DNA of 64,000 nucleotides from Thermoactinospora rubra (GCF_002093975.1 NZ_KZ084328.1:208614-272613); one strand, 5' to 3'. Counted from the stretch's first letter, positions 51,857-60,966 are shown. Notes: a model not told the origin generated them from the letters alone. Numbers and translations are program-made.

Positions 51857-54039
51857 CACTGGCACGCCTCACACGTCTCGGGGTTCTCCAGGGAGCAGGC
51901 CGCGGCCGGTACGGCTGCCGCCGCTGTCGTCTGCACGGTGGCCTGCACGGTGGCCTGCACGGTCGTCTGCGCGATCCGCGTCGCGGGACGCGAGCGCAGG
52001 TAGTAGGTGGTCTTCAGGCCCTTCTTCCAGGCGTACAGGTACATCGACGAGAGCTTGCCGATGGTCGGGCTGGCCATGAACAGGTTGAGGGACTGGGACT
52101 GGTCGATGTACGGCATGCGCGCCGCGGCCAGGTCGATGAGCGCCTTCTGCGGCAGCTCCCAGGCCGTGCGGTAGAGCACCTTGAGGTCCTCGGGGATGCC
52201 CGGGATGTCCTGCACCGACCCGTCGGCCCGCTTGATCGCGTCGCGCATCCGCGGGGTCCACAGCCCGCGCGCCTGCAGATCGGCCACCAGGTAGCGGTTG
52301 ACCTGCAGGAACTCCCCCGACAGGGTCTCGCGCTTGAAGACGTTGGACACCTGCGGCTCGATGCACTCGTAGCAGCCCGCGATGGACGCGATCGTGGCCG
52401 TGGGCGCGATGGCGATCATGAGGGAGTTCCGCAGCCCGGTGCGGGCGATCTTCTCGCGCAGCCCCTCCGGCACCGGGGCGCCGAAGTGGTCGGGGTGCAG
52501 CACGCCCCCCGCGGCGCGCGTGTCCTCGTAGGAGGGGTGCCGCCCGCGCTCGACGGCCAGGTCGGCGGAGGTGTCGTAGGCGGCCCACATGATCTCGGCC
52601 GCGATCCTCGTGGACAGCTCCAGTGCCTCGGGCGAGTCGAAGGGCAGCCGGAGGGCGAAGAACACGTCGGCCAGGCCCATGACGCCCAGCCCGATCGGCC
52701 GCCAGCGCCTGTTGGCGGCCTCCGCCTCCGGCGTCGGGTAGAAACCCAGGTCGATGGTCCGGTCCAGGAAGCGCACGGCGGTGCGGACGGTCCGGCGCAG
52801 CCTGGCCCAGTCCAGGCCGGTGGCATCGAGGTGGGCGGCCAGGTTGACCGAGCCGAGGTTGCACACGGCGGTCTCGGCGTCGCTGGTCACCTCCAGGATC
52901 TCGGTGCACAGGTTGGACAGGTGGATGACGTTTTCCGGCCGGGCGGTCTGGTTGGAGGCGCGGTTGGCGGCGTCCTTGAAGGTCATCCAGCCGTTGCCGG
53001 TCTGGGCGAGGGTGCGCATCATCCGGCCGTAGAGGGTGCGGGCCGGGATGGTCCGTACGGCCAGGCCCGCCGCCTCGGCCTCGCGGTAGGCGCGGTCGAA
53101 GGCCTCGCCGTACAGGTCGGTGAGGTGGGGCACGGTCTTGGGGTCGAACAGCGACCAGTCGGCGCCGGCCTCCACCCGGCGCATGAACTCGTCCGGCACC
53201 CAGTTGGCCAGGTTGAGGTTGTGGGTGCGGCGGGCCTCCTCGCCGGTGTTGTCGCGCAGCTCCAGGAACTCCTCGATGTCGGCGTGCCAGGTCTCCAGGT
53301 ACACGCACGCCGCGCCCTTGCGCCGGCCGCCCTGGTTGACCGCCGCGACGGAGGCGTCGAGCGTGCGCAGCCAGGGCACGATGCCGTTGGAGTGGCCGTT
53401 GGTGCCGCGGATGAGCGAGCCGCGGGAGCGCACCCGGGTCCAGGAGATGCCGATGCCCCCGGCGTACTTCGACAGCCTGGCGACCTGCCCGTAGCGCTCG
53501 TAGATGGCCTCCAGCTCGTCGCGCGGGGAGTCCAGCAGGAAGCACGACGACAGCTGCGGGCGCCGCGCCCCTGAGTTGAACAGCGTGGGCGAGGAGGGCA
53601 GGTAGGCCAGCGTGGACATGAGCCGGTACAGCTCGGCGGCCTCCGCCACGGTCTGCGACAGGCCGCAGGCGACGCGCAGGAAGAAGTGCTGGGGCCGCTC
53701 CAGCACGGCCCGGCTGACGGGGTGGCGCAGCAGGTAGCGGTCGTAGACCGTGCGCAGCCCGAAGTACTCGAACCTGTCGTCGGCCCCGGGGTCGACGAGG
53801 GCGTCCAGCTCGGCGGCGTGCGCGGCCACGAACGCGGCCAGCCGGTCCTGGACCAGCCCCTCGGCGTGGGTGGCCGCGACGGACTCGGAGAAGGTCCGCA
53901 CCCCGTGGGTGGCGGCCTCCTCGGCGATCTCCTCGGCCAGCAGGCGCGCCGCGGCGCGCGAGTTGGCCGGGTCCTCGATCACCCGCGCGGCGGCCTCCTC
54001 GATGGCCAGCCTGCGGTCCCGTTCGACGGTCTGCGTCAC
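51856..54039 (-). CDS. nrdA: Ribonucleotide reductase class Ia alpha subunit
   Basis: A 727-residue R1 subunit reducing ribonucleotides to deoxyribonucleotides. Active-site motifs are LSSCFLLDSP (first Cys), SNLCTEILE (N-x-C-x-E), TAVCNLGSVNL (second Cys) and the radical-path pair TTYYLRSRPA. The C-terminal ETCEACQ is the CxxC shuttle. No full ATP-cone domain is visible before residue 90. Between the YY motif and the tail is a repetitive stretch TTVQATVQATVQTTAAAA encoded by 12-bp DNA repeats. The GTG at 54037-54039 lies in a predicted riboswitch stem. Confidence 0.95.
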   Translation of the reverse strand: MTQTVERDRRLAIEEAAARVIEDPANSRAAARLLAEEIAEEAATHGVRTFSESVAATHAEGLVQDRLAAFVAAHAAELDALVDPGADDRFEYFGLRTVYDRYLLRHPVSRAVLERPQHFFLRVACGLSQTVAEAAELYRLMSTLAYLPSSPTLFNSGARRPQLSSCFLLDSPRDELEAIYERYGQVARLSKYAGGIGISWTRVRSRGSLIRGTNGHSNGIVPWLRTLDASVAAVNQGGRRKGAACVYLETWHADIEEFLELRDNTGEEARRTHNLNLANWVPDEFMRRVEAGADWSLFDPKTVPHLTDLYGEAFDRAYREAEAAGLAVRTIPARTLYGRMMRTLAQTGNGWMTFKDAANRASNQTARPENVIHLSNLCTEILEVTSDAETAVCNLGSVNLAAHLDATGLDWARLRRTVRTAVRFLDRTIDLGFYPTPEAEAANRRWRPIGLGVMGLADVFFALRLPFDSPEALELSTRIAAEIMWAAYDTSADLAVERGRHPSYEDTRAAGGVLHPDHFGAPVPEGLREKIARTGLRNSLMIAIAPTATIASIAGCYECIEPQVSNVFKRETLSGEFLQVNRYLVADLQARGLWTPRMRDAIKRADGSVQDIPGIPEDLKVLYRTAWELPQKALIDLAAARMPYIDQSQSLNLFMASPTIGKLSSMYLYAWKKGLKTTYYLRSRPATRIAQTTVQATVQATVQTTAAAAVPAAACSLENPETCEACQ

Positions 54040-54140
54040 GTGCTCTCTCCTCGCGAGCTCTGCCGCCCCCAGGGCAGGCGAGAGCACGCGGGCACGCCGC
54101 GACGCCCCCGAGCCCTCCCTCGAGGCTCCGGACAGCTGAA

Positions 54141-54314
54141 GTCGCCGGCAGGTCTTCGGACTCGCGGGCGTGGTGGTCTGCCTACTGGCCGTCGCTTCCC
54201 AGATGCGCATCCAGTGCTTCGTGACGGCGGTCGTTCCCGCTCACCGCTGCGGGGCAGTCCCGGACTCGCACCGGGTTCCCTTTTGCTCCGCCCCCTGAGG
54301 GGCGAACCAGCGAC
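54141..54314 (-). promoter_or_regulatory. Cobalamin riboswitch upstream of nrdA
   Basis: The aptamer ends with the B12 box (GCGAGTCCGAAGACCTGCCG) and is closed by an 8-bp P1 helix, GTCGCTGG (54307-54314) with CCGGCGAC (54141-54148). The characteristic internal GGGAA, GTGCGAGTCCGGGACTGCCCC and GAAGCACTGGATG segments are present in order. Downstream, CGTGCTCTC (54080-54088) can pair perfectly with GAGAGCACG (54039-54047), hiding the ribosome site and GTG start. B12-bound RNA would thus shut off nrdAB, as described for Streptomyces. Confidence 0.93.
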
Positions 54315-54330
54315 GATCAGGATCCTACAT

Positions 54331-55299
54331 CTAGTGGCCGTTTCCGCAACCGACCCCACAACTTGTGCTGTGCGTGTCGAGCAGGCCGAGATCCCGCAGC
54401 ACGTGGCGGGTGCGTCCGAGCTCCGAGGCCAGCCACCGGGCGAAGTCCCCGCCCGCCAGCGGCATCGGCTTCCAGCCCCGGGTACGGCAGGCCTCCAGCC
54501 ACTGCTCGGAGTAGGCGACCTCCTCGCAGGCTGCCACGGCGGCCAGCCGCGCCCTCTCCCCCATGTCGGGCGGGCCGAAGGCGGCGCACCACTCGCTGAA
54601 GTCCACGCGGACGCCGCACTCCCGCAGCGTCGGCGCGTCCAGGCCGGCGACGCGCTCGGCGGTGGAGACGGCCAGGACCCGCACCCTGCCCCTGTCGATG
54701 CGGGTGCGCCAGGCGGCCAGGGTCCCGGCCGCCGCGGCGACGGTGCCGGCCATCAGCGCGGCGGCGGCCTCCACGCTGGTGGAGTAGCCCGCGTAGTCCA
54801 CGAGCCGGGTGTCGGCGCCCAGGCCCTGGGAGATGAGCCCGAACAGCACGTGGTCCGCCTCCCCCTGCGGGCCCCCGGCCAGCCGGATCGCGGCCGGGTC
54901 GGCGAGCAGCGCGGCCGCGAAGGCGTCGAAGCCGGCCAGCCGCGACTCGGCCGGGACGACCACGACCTCGGGCTCGCCGGTCAGCCTGGCCAGGGGCGTG
55001 GCGGCCTCCAGCAGAGGGGTGCGCTGGTTGACCTCGGCCGAGGCCACGGCCGACAGCCCCGTGACGGTGATGCGCGTCGCCGGGCCGGGGACCGCGGCCG
55101 CATGGCCGGCCGGCGGCGCCACCCGCTGCCGGAGCGCCCTGCCGTACACCTGGGCGACGGGCGCCCAGTGCTCGCCGTCGGCCACCACGGAGACATGCCC
55201 CAGGGCGGCGGTCCCGGCGGGGCCGGCCCGCCGCGACCCGCACCCCGCGGCGCTCACCGCCGCCCCCAGCCCGAGCGCCAAGAACCGCCGACGCCGCAT
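54331..55299 (-). CDS. TctC-family (Bug) substrate-binding lipoprotein, orphan, with Cys/His tail
   Basis: A 322-residue exported binding protein of the tripartite tricarboxylate transporter family. MRRRRFLALGLGAAVSAAGC gives a signal (Tat-like RRRRFLALG) and lipobox (SAAGC); ATG 55297-55299 was chosen over an upstream ATG. Segments such as GEADHVLFGLISQGLGADTRLVDYAGYSTSVEAAAALMAGTVAAAAG match Bug proteins in the second lobe. TctA and TctB are absent. The last residues HSTSCGVGCGNGH are rich in Cys and His. The stop lies 16 bp before the riboswitch aptamer of nrdA. Confidence 0.85.
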   Translation of the reverse strand: MRRRRFLALGLGAAVSAAGCGSRRAGPAGTAALGHVSVVADGEHWAPVAQVYGRALRQRVAPPAGHAAAVPGPATRITVTGLSAVASAEVNQRTPLLEAATPLARLTGEPEVVVVPAESRLAGFDAFAAALLADPAAIRLAGGPQGEADHVLFGLISQGLGADTRLVDYAGYSTSVEAAAALMAGTVAAAAGTLAAWRTRIDRGRVRVLAVSTAERVAGLDAPTLRECGVRVDFSEWCAAFGPPDMGERARLAAVAACEEVAYSEQWLEACRTRGWKPMPLAGGDFARWLASELGRTRHVLRDLGLLDTHSTSCGVGCGNGH

Positions 55300-55449
55300 G
55301 GCGTCCACCCCCGTGATCACGCCCCCGCAGTACTACGAAGAGTTATGCGCACATTCCAAGCAGCTACACATCCTCGTCATGATCTTCACAAGCCGGGCGT
55401 GCGATCTCGGGTCTAGTCGAAGGGGAGCACACTCGCTACCGTCCGGTTT

Positions 55450-56646
55450 ATGGCCGATGTTGCGAAATATCCGTTCATGACCGGCCCACGGGGCGTCCCC
55501 TCCCCCGAGTACGCGCGGCGTCGTGAGCGCGATCCGCTCTCCCGGGTCCAGCTGCCCAGCGGCGACGAGGTGTACCTGACCACCACCTACGAGGACGCGC
55601 TGATGGTCCTCACCGACCCGCGCTTCTCCCGCGACCTGAGCGCCCCCGGCTCGCCGCGCATGTACCGCGGGTTCACCCTCGCCGAGGCGCCGGGCGGCCT
55701 GATCAGCCAGGATCCGCCCGAGCACACCCGGATGCGCCGCCTGCTGTCGTCGACCTTCACCCCCCGCCAGGTGAACCAGTGGCGGCCCCGGCTGCGCGAG
55801 CTGACCGCCGAACTGCTCGACGCCCTGCCGGAGGAGTTCGACTTCGTCACGGGCTTCGCCTTCCCGCTGCCCGTCCAGGTGATCTGCGACGTCATGGGCG
55901 TGCCGGGCATCGACTTCGGCCGCGTCCGCGCCTGGTCGGACGCCATGCTGTCGACCTCCGCCCTGCCGGAGGAGGACAAGCTCAAGGCCGCCGCGGAGTT
56001 CTACGACTACTGCGCCGGACTGGTCGCCGAGCACCGCGGGAACCCGCGCGACGGCCTGCTCGCCACCATGCTCAGGGCGCGCGACGGCGAGGACCGGCTC
56101 ACCGAGGAGGAGCTGGTGCGCACGGTCCTCGGCCTGTTCGTGGCCGGGCACGAGACCACCGGCTCGGTGCTGTCGCGCGCCGCCCTGCGGCTGCTGGACC
56201 CGCGGGACGGCTACGCGAGCCTGGTGGCCTCACCCGAGCTGATCCCCGGGGCGGTCGAGGAGCTGCTGCGGCTGGACCAGCCCGGCGAGAGCCCGCTGAT
56301 CAGGCTCGCCACCGAGGACGTGGAGCTGCCCTCGGGCACGGTCAGGAAGGGCGAGGGCGTCATCGCCTCCTTCATCGGGGCGAACTTCGACCCGGCGGTG
56401 TTCCCCGACCCCGAGGCCATGGTCCTGGACCGCGAGGCCCGCCACCTGTCCTTCGGGCAGGGCCCGCACTACTGCCTGGGCGCGAACCTGGCGAGGATGG
56501 AGATGCAGGAGATCCTCGGCGTGCTCGTCGCCCGCGCGCCGGACCTCACGCTGGCCCAACCGGCGCACGAGGTGCCGTGGACCAGCGGAAGCCTCGTCAA
56601 CCGCCCCGTCAGCCTGTGGGTGCGCAGGTCCGCTACTCGACCGTGA
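55450..56646 (+). CDS. Cytochrome P450
   Basis: A 398-residue bacterial class I P450. The I-helix reads LGLFVAGHETTGSVL, the K-helix ExxR is EELLRLDQPG-like (AVEELLRL), and the heme loop is LSFGQGPHYCLGANLARME with the axial Cys. HTRMRRLLSSTFTPRQV is the C-helix. It resembles CYP105/CYP107-type enzymes of Streptomyces. No ferredoxin or biosynthetic genes are adjacent, so the substrate is unknown. The ATG is at 55450. The final 14 bp overlap the convergent glmS gene. Confidence 0.95.
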   Translation: MADVAKYPFMTGPRGVPSPEYARRRERDPLSRVQLPSGDEVYLTTTYEDALMVLTDPRFSRDLSAPGSPRMYRGFTLAEAPGGLISQDPPEHTRMRRLLSSTFTPRQVNQWRPRLRELTAELLDALPEEFDFVTGFAFPLPVQVICDVMGVPGIDFGRVRAWSDAMLSTSALPEEDKLKAAAEFYDYCAGLVAEHRGNPRDGLLATMLRARDGEDRLTEEELVRTVLGLFVAGHETTGSVLSRAALRLLDPRDGYASLVASPELIPGAVEELLRLDQPGESPLIRLATEDVELPSGTVRKGEGVIASFIGANFDPAVFPDPEAMVLDREARHLSFGQGPHYCLGANLARMEMQEILGVLVARAPDLTLAQPAHEVPWTSGSLVNRPVSLWVRRSATRP

Positions 56647-58453
56647 CGCTCTTGGCGAGGTTGCGCGGCTTGTCCACGTCCCGCCCGAGCGCCACCGCGG
56701 CGTGGTAGGCCAGCAGCTGCAGCGGGACGGTCAGCAGGATGGGGTCCAGCTCGATCTCGTTCTTGGGCACCACGATCACGTCGTCGGCCAGGCCGGCCTC
56801 CGGCTCGCGGTGTCCCACCATGAGCACCCGGCCGCCGCGGGCGTGGATCTCGCCCAGCGTCGTGAGGTTCTTGTCGAGCAGCTCGTCGTCCGGGACGATC
56901 GCCACGGTCGGCATCTCCGGGCCGATCAGCGCCAGCGGCCCGTGCTTGAGCTCGCTGGCCGGGTAGGCCTCGGCGTGGATGTAGGAGATCTCCTTGAGCT
57001 TCTGTGCGCCCTCCCGGGCCACCGGGTAGCCGCGGACCCGGCCGACGAACATGATGCTGGGGTAGGTCGCGTACTTGCGAGCCAGCTCGGCGATCCTGTC
57101 GCCCTGCTTGAGGATCTCCTCGATCTGGGCGGGCAGCCTGCGCAGCCCCTCGCAGATGCGCCGCCCGTCGGCCGGCGACAGGTCGTGCACGCGGCCGAAG
57201 TGCAGGGCGATGAGGGCGAAGGCCACGGCCGTGGAGGTGAAGGCCTTGGTGGAGGCCACCGACACCTCCGGCCCGGCGTGCAGGTAGACGCCGCCGTCCA
57301 CCTCGCGGGCGATGGCGCTGCCGACCGCGTTGACGATGCCGATGACGCGGCCGCCCTTGCGCTTGATCTCCTGGACGGCGGCCAGTGTGTCGTAGGTCTC
57401 CCCCGACTGGCTGATGGCCACGTAGAGGGTGTCGGGGTCGATGACCGGGTTGCGGTAGCGGAATTCCGAGGCGGGCTCGGCGTCGGCGGGGATGCGGGCC
57501 AGCTCCTCGATGAGCTGCGCGCCGATCTGGCCGGAGTAGTAGGCCGAACCGCAGCCGATGATCTTCACGCGGCGGAAGGACCTGGTCTCGCGCGGATCCA
57601 TGTTGAGCCCGCCGAGGTGGGAGACGTGGAAGCGGTCGTCGATGCGCCCGGACAGGGTCCGCGCCACCGTGTCGGGCTGCTCGGAGATCTCCTTGAGCAG
57701 GTAGTGCTCGTAGCCGCCGGTGTCGAAGTGGCCGGCGTCCCAGTCGACGGTCAGCGGCTCCTTGGCGGTCTCCCGCGCGTCGCTGGAGAAGGTGTTGAAG
57801 CCGTCGGCCTTGATGACCGCCAGCTCGCCGTCCTCGAGGTGGACGACCTGGCGGGTGTAGCGGATCATGGCGGCCACGTCGGAGGCGGCGAACATCTCCT
57901 TCTCGCCGATGCCCAGCACGATGGGGCTGCCGTTGCGGGCGACGACGATCTCGCCGGGCCGCTCGGCGTCGATCACGGCGATGCCGTAGGTGCCGACCAC
58001 CCGCTTGAGCGCGAGCCGTACGGCCTCCTCCAGCGAGGCGGTCTCCTTGACGGTGGCGGCGATGAGGTGGGCCAGCACCTCGGTGTCGGTCTCCGACACG
58101 AACCGCACCCCGTCGGCCTGGAGCCTGCCGCGCAGCTCGTTGGCGTTCTCAATGATGCCGTTGTGCACGACCGCGATGCGCTCGTCGGCCGACAGGTGCG
58201 GGTGCGCGTTCACGTCGCTGGGCGCGCCGTGGGTGGCCCACCGGGTGTGGCCGATGCCCACCTTGCCCTTGAAGCTCGCCGGCACGGTCTGCGCCAGGTC
58301 CGCCACCCGGCCTTTGCACTTGCGGACCTTCAGGCCCTTGTTCGACACCACGATGCCGGCCGAGTCATAGCCGCGGTACTCCAGCCGCTGCATGCCTTCG
58401 AGCAGGATCGGGGCGGCGTCCTTGGGCCCCACGTACGCGACGATTCCGCACAT
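56633..58453 (-). CDS. glmS: Glutamine-fructose-6-phosphate aminotransferase (isomerizing)
   Basis: A 606-residue enzyme making glucosamine-6-phosphate, the first step to UDP-GlcNAc for peptidoglycan. The N-terminal Cys2 nucleophile is in MCGIVAYVG, and the glutaminase domain (1-240) has GHTRWATHGAPSD. Two SIS isomerase domains follow with VAISQSGETYDTLA and EVSVASTKAFTS, ending with the strongly conserved DKPRNLAKSVTVE. ATG 58451-58453. It is followed leftward by nothing but the convergent P450 and preceded by a small conserved gene, 12 bp away. Confidence 0.97.
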   Translation of the reverse strand: MCGIVAYVGPKDAAPILLEGMQRLEYRGYDSAGIVVSNKGLKVRKCKGRVADLAQTVPASFKGKVGIGHTRWATHGAPSDVNAHPHLSADERIAVVHNGIIENANELRGRLQADGVRFVSETDTEVLAHLIAATVKETASLEEAVRLALKRVVGTYGIAVIDAERPGEIVVARNGSPIVLGIGEKEMFAASDVAAMIRYTRQVVHLEDGELAVIKADGFNTFSSDARETAKEPLTVDWDAGHFDTGGYEHYLLKEISEQPDTVARTLSGRIDDRFHVSHLGGLNMDPRETRSFRRVKIIGCGSAYYSGQIGAQLIEELARIPADAEPASEFRYRNPVIDPDTLYVAISQSGETYDTLAAVQEIKRKGGRVIGIVNAVGSAIAREVDGGVYLHAGPEVSVASTKAFTSTAVAFALIALHFGRVHDLSPADGRRICEGLRRLPAQIEEILKQGDRIAELARKYATYPSIMFVGRVRGYPVAREGAQKLKEISYIHAEAYPASELKHGPLALIGPEMPTVAIVPDDELLDKNLTTLGEIHARGGRVLMVGHREPEAGLADDVIVVPKNEIELDPILLTVPLQLLAYHAAVALGRDVDKPRNLAKSVTVE

Positions 58454-58465
58454 GTGGTCTTCTCC

Positions 58466-58747
58466 TCATCCGTAAACGATCCGGCGCAGCTGCCGCAGCG
58501 TCAGCGGCGGGGCCGCGACCCGGCGCGCCGGCAGTTCCGCGGCGATCCTGGGGAAGATCTCGTCGTTGGTGAGCCCGCGAGCCTTGAGCTCGCGGTGCCG
58601 CCGCCTGACGAACTCCTCCACCGGCTCGGAGAAGTACGCCAGCACGTCGGCCACCACGCGCGCCGCCTCGCCCGGGCCGAGCGGGCTCGTCCGGGTGAGG
58701 TGCGCGATGAGGTCCTCGTGGGGATGCACGACGAGGACCGTACCCAT
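58466..58747 (-). CDS. Small hypothetical protein upstream of glmS
   Basis: A 93-residue protein, VLVVHPHEDLIAHLTRTSPLGPGEAARVVADVLAYFSEPVEEFVRRRHRELKARGLTNDEIFPRIAAEL by its main segments HPHEDLIAHLTR, GPGEAARVVADVLAYF and LKARGLTNDEIFPRI. It is soluble and helical, with an invariant-looking HPHED, and I do not recognise a family. It ends 12 bp before glmS on the same strand, so the two are probably cotranscribed. The GTG/ATG at 58745-58747 is adjacent to the palindrome at 58772. Confidence 0.75.
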   Translation of the reverse strand: MGTVLVVHPHEDLIAHLTRTSPLGPGEAARVVADVLAYFSEPVEEFVRRRHRELKARGLTNDEIFPRIAAELPARRVAAPPLTLRQLRRIVYG

Positions 58748-58771
58748 GCGGAGGCACTCCAGCCAATATCC

Positions 58772-58787
58772 TGCCCGAAATCGGGCA
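58772..58787. promoter_or_regulatory. Palindrome TGCCCGAAATCGGGCA in a divergent promoter region
   Basis: Seven-base arms flank AA. It sits 25 bp upstream of the small gene before glmS and 104 bp before the amidase. GATATT follows on the minus strand as a possible -10, so it may be an operator for the glmS unit. Confidence 0.5.
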
Positions 58788-58890
58788 AGAATTGGGAACC
58801 ATCGCAGGCTTGATCGTCTCGGATGAACCGTCCACAGCCGGGCATGGTTACAGTATGGAGTTAATCAGTCGCGCTTCGTGGGGGTCAGCC

Positions 58891-60669
58891 ATGCCGTACT
58901 GGATCGTCACCCTGCTCGCCGCCCTGATGGCCCCCCTCGGCCTGGCCGCCCCGGGCGAGCAGCCGGGCCGGCAGGGCGACTTCCGCAGGGCGGCGGCGGA
59001 GTACGGCGTGCCGGAGAGCGTACTGCTGGCGGTGTCCTACCTGCAGTCGCGGTGGGACGCCAACGCCGGGCTGCCCAGCGCGGCCGGCGGCTACGGGCCC
59101 ATGCACCTGGTCGACGCGGCGGCCGTGCGGGCGGAGGAGGACCGGCGCGGCGACGAGGGCAGGCCGCTGCGCGCCGTGCCGCACGTGCCCGACACCCTGC
59201 GCGAGGCGGCGCGCCTGACCGGGCTGCCGCCCGAGCGGCTGCGCGCCGACCCGGCCGCCAACATCCGGGGCGGCGCGGCCCTGCTGGCCGCCTACCGTGC
59301 GGGCGGGAGCTGGCACGAGGCGGCCGCCCGCTACGGCGGGTCCGAGGCGTTCGCCGACGAGGTGATCGAGATCATGCGGACGGGCGCGCAGCGCGTCACC
59401 GACGACGGCCATCCCGTACGGCTCGCCGCCCACCCGGGCCTGGCCGCGCCGCAGCGGCCGCCGGCGCGCGCCGCCCGCCAGGCGGAATGCCCGCAGACGC
59501 TCAGCTGCCAGTGGCTGCCCGCCGCCCACGCCCGCTTCGGCAGGGGCGACTACGGCAACCACGACCGGGTGCGGGGCCGCCGGTGGATCGACTACATCGT
59601 CCTGCACGACATGGAGGGAACCTGGGGCGGCGTCCCCGCCATGGTCCGCGACCCCCGGTACGTCAGCTGGCACTACACCATCCGCTCCCGCGACGGGCAC
59701 GTCGCCCAGCACGTGCGGACCCGCGACATCGCCTGGCACGCCGGCAACTGGTACGTCAACACGCGCTCGATCGGCATCGAGCAGGAGGGCTACCTGGCCA
59801 AGGGCGCGGCCTGGTACACCGAGGCGATGTACCGCTCGGCAGCCCGGCTGGTGCGCTACCTGGCCGACCGCTACGACATCCCGCTGGACCGCGACCACAT
59901 CCTGGGCCACGACAACGTGCCGGGCCCCACGGCCAGAGAGCTGTCGGGGATGCACAACGACCCGGGGCCGTTCTGGGACTGGGCGCGCCTGTTCGCCCTC
60001 ATGGAGGCGCCGCTGCCGGGGCCGGGCGAGGAGGGCGCGCTGGCGGCGGACGAGGGCGGCTCGGTGCTCGTCAACCCCGACTTCCAGGGGAACGCCCAGC
60101 CGTACACCGGCTGCGCGCGCAAGACCCCCTGCCGGCCGCAGGGCTCCTCGGCCGTGTGGCTGCGCACCGCCCCGCGACCCGACGCGCCGCTGGTCGACGA
60201 CCCCGGCCGCCGCGGGCCCTCCACCGCGAGCGTCTACGACCACGGGGCCAGGGCCTCCGCCGGGCAACGCTACGCCGTGGCCGGCCGGGAGGCCGAGTGG
60301 ACGGCGATCTGGTACCTGGGCCGCAAGGCGTGGTTCCACAACCCGCCGGAGGCGCCGGCCGCCGTGCCGGCCTCGGGTCCGCTGGTGACGCCGGTGCGCG
60401 ACAACGTGCCGGTGTACGGCCGGGCCTACCCGGAGCGGGCGGCCTACCGGGGCAGGGCGCCCTACCAGCCGCTGTCGGCTCTGCCGTACCGGCTGGACAG
60501 GGGGCAGGCCTACGCGCTCGGCCTGACCGTGCGCGGGTCCTTCTACGCGGCCCGTTCGCCGGACCCGGCGCGGCACGTCCACGTCCGCGGCCGGACGGAG
60601 TACCACCAGATCCAGCTCGGGCACCGCATGGCCTTCGTCAGGGCCGCCGATGTGGACGTGATTCCATGA
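58891..60669 (+). CDS. Secreted N-acetylmuramoyl-L-alanine amidase (Amidase_2) with N-terminal lysozyme-like domain
   Basis: A 592-residue exported cell-wall hydrolase. MPYWIVTLLAALMAPLGLAAPG is a Sec signal. Residues about 33-160 are a transglycosylase-like helical domain (VLLAVSYLQSRWD, where the usual catalytic Glu is Gln-Ser, so probably a binding domain). Residues about 225-375 are the Amidase_2 fold with zinc ligands in IVLHDMEG, DIAWHAGNW and GMHNDPG, and HILGHDNVPGPTARE. The C-terminal region (about 400-592) resembles an SH3-like or substrate-binding extension with paired cysteines (CARKTPC). ATG 58891 gives a clean signal; an upstream in-frame ATG at 58855 is less convincing. Confidence 0.92.
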   Translation: MPYWIVTLLAALMAPLGLAAPGEQPGRQGDFRRAAAEYGVPESVLLAVSYLQSRWDANAGLPSAAGGYGPMHLVDAAAVRAEEDRRGDEGRPLRAVPHVPDTLREAARLTGLPPERLRADPAANIRGGAALLAAYRAGGSWHEAAARYGGSEAFADEVIEIMRTGAQRVTDDGHPVRLAAHPGLAAPQRPPARAARQAECPQTLSCQWLPAAHARFGRGDYGNHDRVRGRRWIDYIVLHDMEGTWGGVPAMVRDPRYVSWHYTIRSRDGHVAQHVRTRDIAWHAGNWYVNTRSIGIEQEGYLAKGAAWYTEAMYRSAARLVRYLADRYDIPLDRDHILGHDNVPGPTARELSGMHNDPGPFWDWARLFALMEAPLPGPGEEGALAADEGGSVLVNPDFQGNAQPYTGCARKTPCRPQGSSAVWLRTAPRPDAPLVDDPGRRGPSTASVYDHGARASAGQRYAVAGREAEWTAIWYLGRKAWFHNPPEAPAAVPASGPLVTPVRDNVPVYGRAYPERAAYRGRAPYQPLSALPYRLDRGQAYALGLTVRGSFYAARSPDPARHVHVRGRTEYHQIQLGHRMAFVRAADVDVIP

Positions 60670-60754
60670 ATTCGCGCGCCGCGGGCCCCTGGATGGGCGC
60701 ATGCACTCCGTGGAGACGATAAAGTTTCCTCGTGGCCCGCGAACGGCGGGCGAC

Positions 60755-60826
60755 GCGGAAGTGGCTCAGGGGTAGAGCATCACCTTGCCAAGGTGAGGGT
60801 CGCGGGTTCGAATCCCGTCTTCCGCT
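60755..60826 (+). tRNA. tRNA-Gly (GCC)
   Basis: A 72-nt cloverleaf: acceptor GCGGAAG/CTTCCGC, anticodon loop TTGCCAA, T-loop TTCGAAT. It is identical to the copy at 60967. CCA is not encoded. Confidence 0.98.
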
Positions 60827-60843
60827 CGGAGCGCAAGACTCCT

Positions 60844-60914
60844 GGTGGAGTGGCCGAGAGGCGAGGCAGCGGCCTGCAAAGCCGTCTACACGGGTTCAAA
60901 TCCCGTCTCCACCT
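60844..60914 (+). tRNA. tRNA-Cys (GCA)
   Basis: A 71-nt cloverleaf: acceptor GGTGGAG/CTCCACC, anticodon loop CTGCAAA, T-loop TTCAAAT. CCA is not encoded. Confidence 0.97.
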
Positions 60915-60966
60915 CGGTGCTGGATGGCGGACCCGGCAGGATCCGCTAAAGTAGTGCACACGCCAA

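Noticed and set aside
55450..56646. P450 as evidence for a natural-product gene cluster
   Set aside because: No synthase, ferredoxin or tailoring genes nearby; the neighbours are housekeeping.
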